In this document: positions 1-6,641 of the stretch, in pieces
Layout of the letters: each line of letters starts with the position of its first letter
Position numbering within the stretch: the first letter of the stretch is position 1
Program-made: the position numbers and the translations under genes
The notes under the pieces: model-generated
What the model saw: the letters and a program-made list of their open reading frames with translations, nothing else
Told to the model about the DNA's origin: nothing
The model's database searches: none
From: DAONLM01 sp035406685
GTDB lineage: Bacteria; Spirochaetota; GWE2-31-10; MWDO01
Assembly (NCBI GenBank): GCA_035406685.1
Contig: DAONLM010000031.1
Span: 1 to 18,680, forward strand
Length of the DNA: 18,680 bases
Direction: 5' to 3'

Positions 1-394
1 TCACCTTCCTTGCCCTCATATCCTCTATCTTATTTTTTACCTTCTCAAGCCTCTTCTCAAACCCATCAACCCCATATTTTTCTATAAGATCAAAATACAA
101 CTTCAATATTTCTCTTATCAATACAGCGATACTAAAAGTATTTAAAGTATCGTGTATCTGTTTTAATTCATTATAAACCCTTTCTTCAAGAAACACTCTT
201 ACCCTTTTTGTCGCATTCACACAGGGATAATCTCTTTTTCTTCTCTCTTCTGTTAAATGTTTCTTTTTCAAAAAAGGCAGCATTGTATTTATTACCTCTC
301 TTATTATTTCTGATAACCCCTTATTATTTTTTTCCATTAAAATTTTAATCTTACCAAATAAATCATCATCAATGACAAAATCAAATTGTAACAT
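1..394 (-). CDS. Protein with two ribbon-helix-helix-like segments, C-terminus cut by window edge
   Basis: A minus-strand frame runs open from ATG at 394 to base 1, giving 131 codons without a stop; the 3' end lies outside the window. The ATG follows a good GGGGG ribosome site (TTGGGGGTAAAAATG). Residues about 1-40 (starting MLQFDFVIDDDLFGKIK) and about 66-110 (VRVFLEERVYNELKQIHDTL) each look like a beta strand followed by two helices, with the typical 'LSEIIREVIN' and 'VLIREILKLYF' helix patterns of ribbon-helix-helix DNA-binding proteins. They are separated by a basic stretch rich in K and R. The tail is charged and probably helical. I infer a DNA-binding regulator, perhaps a single-chain RHH pair, but no family is recognised with certainty. 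A promoter-like module shared with recA lies 34 bases upstream of the start codon. Confidence 0.75.
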   Translation of the reverse strand, partial: MLQFDFVIDDDLFGKIKILMEKNNKGLSEIIREVINTMLPFLKKKHLTEERRKRDYPCVNATKRVRVFLEERVYNELKQIHDTLNTFSIAVLIREILKLYFDLIEKYGVDGFEKRLEKVKNKIEDMRARKV

Positions 395-428
395 TTTTAC
401 CCCCAATAATAAAAAATATTTTCTATAT

Positions 429-467
429 ATTAATCACAAATTTTTTGAGAAAATCCTTTACAAGTTT
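429..467 (-). promoter_or_regulatory. Promoter module shared with recA, copy 1
   Basis: Read on the minus strand: AAACTTGTAAAGGATTT, then 11 unshared bases, then TTGTGATTAAT. The same two blocks with the same 11-base spacing occur at 13309-13347 ahead of recA. Here the module ends 34 bases before the start codon at 394; at recA it is 33 bases. TGATTAAT resembles an extended -10 (TG-n-TTAATA), which puts the end of the 17-base block at the -35 position with a 17-base spacer. Promoter function is inferred from this geometry; the match is directly visible. Confidence 0.6.
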
Positions 468-531
468 TATAAAAAATTTAAAAGATTTTTTAAAAAATAG
501 ATTTTTAATATCTTTTGTTTAATGCTGATTT

Positions 532-561
532 TTGGCAAACCATAGTTTTTTTGTATATAAT
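532..561 (+). promoter_or_regulatory. Possible plus-strand promoter with no sense gene
   Basis: TTGGCA at 532-537 and TATAAT at 556-561 are separated by 18 bases. A transcript starting near 568 would run into the 3' end of the lipoprotein gene in antisense, with a weak hairpin and T-run at 655-675 in between. AT-rich DNA yields many chance -10 boxes, so this is only a candidate. Confidence 0.25.
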
Positions 562-600
562 CCTGTAAAAAGTATCTGTTATATTTGTGAAACTTTGCTC

Positions 601-621
601 ATTATATCAATGTGGATTGAT
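601..621 (-). promoter_or_regulatory. Extended -10 overlapped by inverted repeat
   Basis: On the minus strand TGATATAAT (609-601) is an extended -10. It overlaps a perfect inverted repeat ATCAAT-GTGG-ATTGAT at 606-621. No convincing -35 is seen. If used, it would give the left-edge gene a leader of about 200 bases. The overlap with a palindrome suggests an operator, but this is speculative. Confidence 0.25.
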
Positions 622-650
622 CATGGTATAACAATGTTTTAATATTTGAT

Positions 651-675
651 AAAAAGTATGCATAATACTGCTTTT
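651..675 (-). terminator. Weak terminator-like hairpin after the lipoprotein gene
   Basis: AGTAT (655-659) and ATACT (665-669) form a 5-bp stem around a 5-base loop. In the minus direction, ATACT is followed directly by TTTTT, and the outer AAAA/TTTT can add pairing past a two-base bulge. It lies 14 bases after the stop of the lipoprotein gene. The short AT stem keeps confidence low. Confidence 0.35.
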
Positions 676-682
676 AAAAAAA

Positions 683-1420
683 TTACTCAACAACCCCACA
701 TATAATTTCTAAATATGCTGTTTTACCTTTTATTGAAATTGAGGCATCAGTTTCAGGGTCATAATTAAGCGGGGATTTCTGTATTATAAGCACTTTCATA
801 GGTCCATTTTCATAGAGTGATTCCATCTCATTCATATATTTAGATGGGGTAAATCCCCTTGATGTTAACAATTCAACAATTTTCTTTTCTGCATTTGATA
901 AATCTGTATAATCTTCAGTTTTTAATGTTATAATCGCCTTAATCATTTTTCCTTTGATCTTTTTTAGTTCGGCTTCTTCAAAATTGCCAGTAAACTCCGT
1001 ATCAACAGCTTTTGAAAAATTAATTTCTTCTATAGATCCCAGTAAAGAAATCAGTTCATCGATTTTTTCTTGAACTGTTTCTAATCTTTGGTACTTTTGT
1101 TTTCCACCGTCAATAGATAATACTTTATTTTCAATTCTTACATTTTTCCATACCTCATTCTCACCCGTGGTTAATTTCAGTATAATATCCTTATTTGACA
1201 TAATAGCCCATGTACCATCAGTAAAGAGACTTCCGTTTAAATAAGTATAAAATCTCTGTAGATTGTCTTCTTTTGAGAAAGTTATTGCCTCATAGTCACC
1301 TTTAATTGCTTCCCAATCTCCAATAATATCTTTTTCAGTAAAGCTACTTTTTTTACACCCTGAAATAAACATTATGAAACATACCAAAATGCAGATTCCA
1401 GAAATTATAATTTTATTCAT
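683..1420 (-). CDS. Lipoprotein with lipocalin-like N-terminal domain
   Basis: The 245-residue product begins MNKIIISGICILVCFIMF and has the lipobox FISGC with Cys22, so it is probably cleaved by signal peptidase II and lipid-anchored in the envelope. Residues about 30-112 have the pattern of small lipocalin-like lipoprotein domains: 'GDWEAI', then 'AITFSKEDNLQRF', 'GTWAIMSNKDIILKL', 'VLSIDGGKQKYQRL', that is, alternating short strands with a conserved GxW near the start and GTW in the middle. The rest (about 115-245) is a mixed helix and strand region I do not recognise. The start codon is well placed after AAGGAGGAAGCAT. The gene appears to stand alone: upstream lies a terminator of the preceding minus-strand gene. 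Ligand or role cannot be told from sequence. Confidence 0.85.
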   Translation of the reverse strand: MNKIIISGICILVCFIMFISGCKKSSFTEKDIIGDWEAIKGDYEAITFSKEDNLQRFYTYLNGSLFTDGTWAIMSNKDIILKLTTGENEVWKNVRIENKVLSIDGGKQKYQRLETVQEKIDELISLLGSIEEINFSKAVDTEFTGNFEEAELKKIKGKMIKAIITLKTEDYTDLSNAEKKIVELLTSRGFTPSKYMNEMESLYENGPMKVLIIQKSPLNYDPETDASISIKGKTAYLEIICGVVE

Positions 1421-1534
1421 ATGCTTCCTCCTTAAATTATTTGATTTCTATTTTATCACATATAAAGAAATATTCAAGATTATTATTTTATCTTTTCTTT
1501 ACTTTAAAAATATATTCAGAAAAAATTATTTTAC

Positions 1535-1573
1535 AAAAAAAAATAGAGGCTATTTAATTTAAAATAGCCTCTA
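1535..1573 (-). terminator. Intrinsic terminator of the Hsp70-like/LysM gene
   Basis: TAGAGGCTATTT (1544-1555) and AAATAGCCTCTA (1562-1573) make a perfect 12-bp stem with a 6-base loop. In the minus direction it is followed by nine T residues (complement of A1535-A1543). It sits 28 bases after the stop codon at 1602. This is a textbook rho-independent terminator; in the plus direction no T-run follows. Confidence 0.93.
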
Positions 1574-1601
1574 ACTTTATATAAAAACATTATAAAATAA
1601 A

Positions 1602-2513
1602 CTATCTACTAAAATCCCATCTTTTCAAGGTATTCTTAGGTGGGATTATAATATATGTCCCAGCATAAATCAATCTTGGATTTCTAATACCATTTGCCTC
1701 TGCAAGTGCTGGATAATACCACGGATCTTTATAATACTTTTTACAAATATTCCATAAATTATCGCCCCATCGTACATAATGTCTCTTCCCTTCTAAATTA
1801 TTCTTACCTTTTATCTCCTGAATTGTCGTAGTTGTTGTGGTAATCTGCTTTTTAATGGTTGTAGTTGTTGCTACTGCCTGTTTAACTGTAGTTGTTGTTA
1901 CAATTGTCGTAGTAGTGGTAGATTTTGGGATATTAGCAATAAAATTTTTAATTACTTTATCATAAAGCATATAGCCACCAAATCCAATCAATGCAATTAA
2001 AACAAGAGCAATTAAAACAATTAAAACAACTCTTATAATATTCATAAAATTGCCATTTTTTTCATAATCTGTTAATAAAGCAGAAGAGCCATTTGTGTAG
2101 TTATCTATTTTCTTTGTATCTCCCTGATCAAGTTGAGTTATTTCAAGATCACTCAAAGTTTCTGGGAATATTCTTTTCTTTTTTGAATGTTCTATCTTTA
2201 TTGCACTCTCCTGTCCACTCTCGGCATCCCAGGCTTTTGCGTATAGCATCCCATTCTCATCCAATCTTAAATGAACCTCGATCCCGGGCTCTCCTTTTTT
2301 GGTAGGTCTATCTATTGAAATAACAAGTTTACCAAGATATTCATTATTTATACACTTATCACTGGTTCCTTCATAAAGTTCTATTATAGCCTTTTTTTGA
2401 TTATCCCTAACAGTTGTAAGAATTACCTTTTTACTCTTTACCTCATTTTCATTTATAATTGGGACAAAAGAACCATCATATAATTTTATACCAATACTCT
2501 TTGGAAGTGCCAC
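1602..2513 (-). CDS. Membrane protein: Hsp70 substrate-binding-like domain, TM helix, Thr-rich linker, LysM
   Basis: The 303-residue product has four parts. Residues about 4-109 resemble the beta-sandwich substrate-binding domain of DnaK/Hsp70: 'IGIKLYDGSFVPIINEN', 'DNQKKAIIELYEG', 'LGKLVISI', 'KGEPGIEVHLRLDENGMLYAKA', all in the order seen in DnaK. The ATPase domain is absent. Residues about 158-185 are one strongly hydrophobic helix. Residues 199-230 are a Thr-rich linker with several runs of four to six Thr. Residues about 244-293 are a LysM domain ('HYVRWGDNLWNICKKYY' to 'YIIIPP'), which binds peptidoglycan. This implies an N-terminus in the cytoplasm and LysM in the periplasm. The start is GTG: AGGGGAGG lies seven bases before it, and an ATG within that gap is followed at once by TAA. 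Domain identity is strong; function is unknown, possibly linking cytoplasmic clients to the wall. Confidence 0.9.
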   Translation of the reverse strand: MALPKSIGIKLYDGSFVPIINENEVKSKKVILTTVRDNQKKAIIELYEGTSDKCINNEYLGKLVISIDRPTKKGEPGIEVHLRLDENGMLYAKAWDAESGQESAIKIEHSKKKRIFPETLSDLEITQLDQGDTKKIDNYTNGSSALLTDYEKNGNFMNIIRVVLIVLIALVLIALIGFGGYMLYDKVIKNFIANIPKSTTTTTIVTTTTVKQAVATTTTIKKQITTTTTTIQEIKGKNNLEGKRHYVRWGDNLWNICKKYYKDPWYYPALAEANGIRNPRLIYAGTYIIIPPKNTLKRWDFSR

Positions 2514-2534
2514 TTTACATCCTCCCCTGATTTT

Positions 2535-2548
2535 TTACAAGTTTGTAA
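2535..2548. promoter_or_regulatory. Palindrome upstream of the Hsp70-like/LysM gene
   Basis: TTACAA-GT-TTGTAA is a perfect inverted repeat with 6-bp arms and a 2-base centre, 21 bases before the GTG start. On the minus strand it contains AAACTTGTAAA, the first 11 bases of the module found before recA and the left-edge gene. It could be an operator; no promoter was placed with confidence beside it. Confidence 0.35.
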
Positions 2549-2621
2549 TATATTTTTCGGCTATTTTATCGATTCTCTTAAAAATTTATTTTTATTTTTT
2601 TCTTTTTATTTCGAAAATTAA

Positions 2622-2630
2622 TGATATAAT
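2622..2630 (+). promoter_or_regulatory. Extended -10 of the TPR gene
   Basis: TG-A-TATAAT at 2622-2630 is a full extended -10 box about 34 bases before the start codon at 2664. The -35 position (2602-2607, CTTTTT) is poor, as is usual for extended -10 promoters. The predicted start of transcription is near 2637. Confidence 0.5.
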
Positions 2631-2663
2631 AATTATAACTTTTTTAAAAAAATAGAGGATTAA

Positions 2664-4073
2664 ATGGACTTTTTACTGGCAATATTATTTGTAATTTTAT
2701 TAATTTTAATAATAGTTTTTATTATCATATCTTTTTTTGTAAAAGATAAAAATAATAAAAATAAAAAAGAAAATAAAATTAAAGGAGAAAAAAAAGAAAA
2801 ACCAAAAAGTAAAGAAGAAATTTATTTAGCAATAGATGAATATAAAAAAATATTAAAAAATTCGCCAGATAAACACAATGTAAGAGAAAGCCTTGCAGAT
2901 GCTCTTGTAGAAGTTCAGGCTTATGTAAATGCAATAAAAGAGTATATGATTCTATTAAATAAGGCAGGAATAGATAAAAATATAAATGAAACAGAGATAC
3001 TACTAAAAATTGCTAATGCCTTTGAATTATCAGGAGATAAAGAAGAGGCAAAAAAATACTATTTATTAATAAAAAAGAAAGATAATCTGAACTTAAAGGC
3101 AAACATCTTTCTTGCAAAATATGAACTTGAGAAAAAAGAGTATGAAAAGGCTCTGGCATTATTCAATATTGTTATGAAATTAGATCCAGAAAATCAGGAG
3201 GTAGAAAAATTTCTTGGTATAACATATTTTTATTGTAATAGATTTAAGAATGCAATAGAACTATTTATAAAATATCTTAAAAATAATCCGAATGACTCAG
3301 ATGTTATATACTATTTAGGATATAGTTTCTATAGCCTAAATAGAACAGATGATGCAATAAGATATTTCTCCAAAATAAAAAATAATGAACAATATGCAGC
3401 AGAAATAAACTATTTTATTGGGAATATTCATAAAAAACAAAAGATATTTTTTAAAGCCATAGAAGAGTTTCAAAATGCAATAACATCTAATAAATTAGAT
3501 GAAGAAAAACTATATGAGGCATACTATCAACTTGCAGAGAGTTATCTATTTATTCATGATACGACAAATGCCATTGCAACATGGAAAAAACTTTATGAAT
3601 TAAATCCTCAATATAAAGATATAGCAGAAAAGATAGAAACTTACTCTCAACTCGAATCACATAGTCTTTTAGAAAAATACTTACTCGGTTCTGTTAATCA
3701 ATTAACAAATTTATGTAAGTTATTTATTAAATACTATCTTACAAAACATTGTAACAGAAATGGCTTAATAAAGTTTACAAAAATTCAGATGTTACAGGAT
3801 AATAGTTTAGAAATTTATCTTGAATTTACAGTAAGAAATGTTGTTGAATTTTATTATTTTTTATTTTTAAGATCTGTAACTACTGTTGGTGACTTTACAC
3901 TAAGAAGTCTATATAATAAACTCAAAGAGGAAAAGATAGATAAGGCTGTCTGTGTAACTGCTGGGAATTTTAGCCAAACAGCAAAAGAATTCGTTGAATC
4001 AAGAATGATAGAACTTGTAGAAAAAGATCTAACAATAGAAATTTTAGAAAATGTTAAATCAATGCTTAATTAA
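2664..4073 (+). CDS. Membrane-anchored TPR protein with degenerate Mrr-like C-terminal domain
   Basis: The 469-residue product begins with one hydrophobic helix (residues 3-28), then a Lys-rich stretch (29-53), placing the bulk in the cytoplasm. Residues about 52-330 hold a run of TPR helix pairs, with signatures such as 'ANIFLAKYELEKKEYEKALALF', 'DVIYYLGYSFYSLNRTDDAI' and 'AYYQLAESYLFIHDTTNAI' ending in 'LNPQY'. Residues about 370-465 resemble the C-terminal half of the Mrr/type IV restriction-endonuclease fold ('KAVCVTAGNFSQTAKEFVESR' then 'IELVEKDLT'). The position where Mrr enzymes carry their Q-x-K catalytic motif reads FLFLR, so nuclease activity is unlikely and the domain is probably a structural or binding module. 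The ATG follows GAGG at a normal distance. The gene is divergent from the Hsp70-like/LysM gene across 150 bases. Confidence 0.85.
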   Translation: MDFLLAILFVILLILIIVFIIISFFVKDKNNKNKKENKIKGEKKEKPKSKEEIYLAIDEYKKILKNSPDKHNVRESLADALVEVQAYVNAIKEYMILLNKAGIDKNINETEILLKIANAFELSGDKEEAKKYYLLIKKKDNLNLKANIFLAKYELEKKEYEKALALFNIVMKLDPENQEVEKFLGITYFYCNRFKNAIELFIKYLKNNPNDSDVIYYLGYSFYSLNRTDDAIRYFSKIKNNEQYAAEINYFIGNIHKKQKIFFKAIEEFQNAITSNKLDEEKLYEAYYQLAESYLFIHDTTNAIATWKKLYELNPQYKDIAEKIETYSQLESHSLLEKYLLGSVNQLTNLCKLFIKYYLTKHCNRNGLIKFTKIQMLQDNSLEIYLEFTVRNVVEFYYFLFLRSVTTVGDFTLRSLYNKLKEEKIDKAVCVTAGNFSQTAKEFVESRMIELVEKDLTIEILENVKSMLN

Positions 4074-4075
4074 TT

Positions 4076-4104
4076 TTGAAATTTTGACTTTTTTATGATA
4101 AAAT
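4076..4104 (+). promoter_or_regulatory. Promoter of the envelope-protein pair, close to the start codon
   Basis: TTGAAA at 4076-4081, a 17-base spacer, and TAAAAT at 4099-4104 preceded by TGA (extended -10). Transcription should begin at about 4110-4112, that is, at the GTG start codon of the next gene, suggesting a leaderless message. Confidence 0.6.
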
Positions 4105-4111
4105 ATAAAAT

Positions 4112-5365
4112 GTGAATATAAAAAGAATTTTTTTTGTAATAATTATTTTTATTAATCTCTCCTCTATATTTTGTGAAGAATATTATCGTAAAAATATAAT
4201 ACTTTTAGAAAAAGATGTTATTATCTCAAATACAATTGATGAAATAATATATAAAGAGACACAAAGTGCTCTTGATACTCTCATAGCAGAAAAGTTTATA
4301 AACAGTATACCTAAAAGTGAATGGATATTATATAAAAAATATCTTTCTGACCTTGACAATTCAAAAAATCTTGAGAAATTCTTTTTAATAACAAAAGTAT
4401 GGGGTATTATAGATTTACAAATCATAAACAGAGAAAGCATATATCTTATTCAAGTAAGAATGTATGATATATTTGATGACTATTTTTACACAAAAGAATT
4501 TTATATAAACCCTGCTGATTTATTAAATAGTTTAACCAACTACAAAGATTTTATCATAGAAAATATAAAAAAATATTATAAACCAATAAATATTAAAGAA
4601 TATTCTAAAAAAGTCTCTGATAAAAGAGACACAATAAAAGAAAATAGAGATTTTGAGATTCTCTTATCAGCTGGTAGCGGCTTTATACTTACCAATATTG
4701 CTACAACATGGGAAGCAGGACTCGGATATGGTTTTCCGGTATATATAAATTTTGATTTTTCATTTAAAAATTTTTATCTTGCCACTGGATTTTCTCATTT
4801 TTCTATTTTTAATTCTCCTTTAACAATAGACTATGATAAAAATAACATTATAGTATATAATGACAAAATATATACATATTCTATCAATTGTCTATTAGAA
4901 ATGGGGGGATGGTTTTATAATAGATTCTTTTTGTTTTCTGGTGGGGTTAGGTATAACTTTGAGAAGGTATTTAAATTTAATAGGGAAGAAATCTATAATT
5001 CTCTATATCATTATTATGATTATAAATATTCCTATACAGATATGGAATACTCTCTTCTTTTTATATATTTAAAATTTATTTTTTCTCCAATAAAAAATAT
5101 AAATCTTTCAATTAAATGTGGCTCATTTCTTTCACCTTCAAATATAAATGAGATATTTCCTTCTAATTTTCCTTTTTATATGGAGATTAATTTTAAATAC
5201 TTCTTTTATAAGGATATTTTTTTAGAAATAATCTCTCCATTCTGGATTGAAGGATTTAAATTTCAAAATTTAGATTATACACCGTCGATTTTTAAATTTA
5301 TTTTTCAATTTGGATTTGGTTATAGATTTAAATGGAATAGTAAAAAAATAGGGGGCAACAGATGA
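4112..5365 (+). CDS. Envelope protein, N-terminal periplasmic domain plus putative outer-membrane barrel
   Basis: The 417-residue product starts with a signal peptide (MNIKRIFFVIIIFINLSSIF, probable cleavage near residue 21). Residues about 25-160 form a compact mixed region. Residues about 180-417 are rich in alternating aromatic and polar strands ('YGFPVYINFDFSFKNFYLATGF', and an end FQFGFGYRFKW) typical of outer-membrane beta-barrels. The family is not recognised. The start is GTG and no other is possible: an in-frame TAA lies at 4106-4108 and the signal peptide begins directly after it. There is no ribosome-binding sequence, in contrast to most genes here; the start also overlaps an ATG-TGA start-stop. 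The end overlaps the next gene by ATGA, so the two are translationally coupled. Codon use is very AT-rich. Confidence 0.8.
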   Translation: MNIKRIFFVIIIFINLSSIFCEEYYRKNIILLEKDVIISNTIDEIIYKETQSALDTLIAEKFINSIPKSEWILYKKYLSDLDNSKNLEKFFLITKVWGIIDLQIINRESIYLIQVRMYDIFDDYFYTKEFYINPADLLNSLTNYKDFIIENIKKYYKPINIKEYSKKVSDKRDTIKENRDFEILLSAGSGFILTNIATTWEAGLGYGFPVYINFDFSFKNFYLATGFSHFSIFNSPLTIDYDKNNIIVYNDKIYTYSINCLLEMGGWFYNRFFLFSGGVRYNFEKVFKFNREEIYNSLYHYYDYKYSYTDMEYSLLFIYLKFIFSPIKNINLSIKCGSFLSPSNINEIFPSNFPFYMEINFKYFFYKDIFLEIISPFWIEGFKFQNLDYTPSIFKFIFQFGFGYRFKWNSKKIGGNR

Positions 5366-6639
5366 AAAGATCTATTATTATTTTATTACTACTTTTAGCC
5401 CCTACTTTGATATTCTCTAAAAATAGAGATATATCTATACTTATAGTTCCTTTAAAAAATGCCTCATTATCAGAAGAAGAAGATTATATAAGATATATGT
5501 TATATGATACTGCCTTTAACTTTTTTAAAGAGAGAGAGAATTTTATAATTGACGATACTTTTGATAAAATAGAATTGGGTATTTCAAAAGAAGATGATAT
5601 TATAAAAAATGCTAAATTTAAAAATATATCTATTATTTTAACTGGATTTTTTATAAAAATAGATAATACAACAAAAGTAACAGTAAAAGTTATTAATGTC
5701 AAAAAAGAAAAAAGTCTAATTGTAAAAGAATTTATTAATAAAGATTTAAATACTTTACAGGGGGATTTCTTAAATACTCTTAAACTAATAGAAAAAGAAA
5801 TTTTAGAAAAAAATCTTACTGATAAAAAAGAAATTATAAATGAAAATAACTTTATCTCTAATCTTGTAAGTGAGGAATTCTTATTTTTTAAAATAGGGAT
5901 ATCTTACTCTTTATTTTACCACAATATCCTGAACAAGGATGTTACAAATGATTATGATATTTCAAGTGTAAAAAACAATTATCAAAATAGTATAACATAT
6001 CATTACAATCTTGAATATTATAAATTATATAAAGATAATTTTTATGGCTTTGGAGTTGGTTTATCTATACCATTCGAAATTAATGCCCCTAAATTTTTTA
6101 ATAATGCCTATCTAAATTTCTCCTTTGTATTTGGATATAGAAAAAAATTCTTTTTTAAATGGACAGTTGATACCATCTTTTTATTTTTCAAGATATATTC
6201 GAGTAATCTTGATAAACCAAAAGACAGCTATAATATTGATAATGTAAATATTGGGCCTGGTTTTAATTTTAGATACTTAGATGATAAATACAATTTTTAT
6301 ATTGAAACTGGCTTTACCTTCATACCCTTCTTATTTGGTTTTACTTCACAAGAAAAATATAAGAGCCCTATAAATAAAATTGTGATTAGAGATGATATAA
6401 ATAACAATAGTATAATAGTACCGGTCCTATTGAATTTTGAAATAGGAAAATTTTTAAATAATGAAGTTGGTTTATTTGTTATGACCCGACTTGGATTCTA
6501 TTATCTTGATTATACTTCAAGATTTTATAGAAACTGGACTAATAATGGGGATTATCAATATCAATGGGATTTTGGGGATTCATTTAGCATAAATATAACA
6601 ATAATAGCAGGCGCTACATTCAAGACTCTATATAAATAA
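5362..6639 (+). CDS. Envelope protein with CsgG/TolB-N-like domain and putative outer-membrane barrel
   Basis: The 425-residue product has a signal peptide (MKRSIIILLLLLAPTLIFS, cleavage near residue 19). Residues about 23-150 resemble the alpha/beta fold of CsgG, LpoB and TolB N-terminal domains: a strand 'DISILIVPLKN', a helix 'EEDYIRYMLYDTAFNFF', a strand with 'FIIDD', then 'NISIILTGFFIKI' and 'KVTVKVINVKK'. Residues about 170-425 are strand-rich, with aromatic girdle patterns and a strand-like end. The architecture parallels that of the upstream gene, so the two may be diverged paralogues or partners in one outer-membrane complex; that is inference. Start: ATG after GGGGGCAACAG, overlapping the upstream stop by four bases. 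The stop lies two bases from the convergent glgX stop. Confidence 0.8.
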   Translation: MKRSIIILLLLLAPTLIFSKNRDISILIVPLKNASLSEEEDYIRYMLYDTAFNFFKERENFIIDDTFDKIELGISKEDDIIKNAKFKNISIILTGFFIKIDNTTKVTVKVINVKKEKSLIVKEFINKDLNTLQGDFLNTLKLIEKEILEKNLTDKKEIINENNFISNLVSEEFLFFKIGISYSLFYHNILNKDVTNDYDISSVKNNYQNSITYHYNLEYYKLYKDNFYGFGVGLSIPFEINAPKFFNNAYLNFSFVFGYRKKFFFKWTVDTIFLFFKIYSSNLDKPKDSYNIDNVNIGPGFNFRYLDDKYNFYIETGFTFIPFLFGFTSQEKYKSPINKIVIRDDINNNSIIVPVLLNFEIGKFLNNEVGLFVMTRLGFYYLDYTSRFYRNWTNNGDYQYQWDFGDSFSINITIIAGATFKTLYK

Positions 6640-6641
6640 AA

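Noticed and set aside
1374..1562. Small hydrophobic plus-strand frame
   Set aside because: It overlaps the signal peptide and ribosome site of the lipoprotein gene and the stem of the terminator at 1535-1573; its hydrophobicity reflects AT-rich codons.
2093..2305. Plus-strand frame opposite the Hsp70-like domain
   Set aside because: Shadow of a gene whose domains are recognised on the other strand; no start signal.
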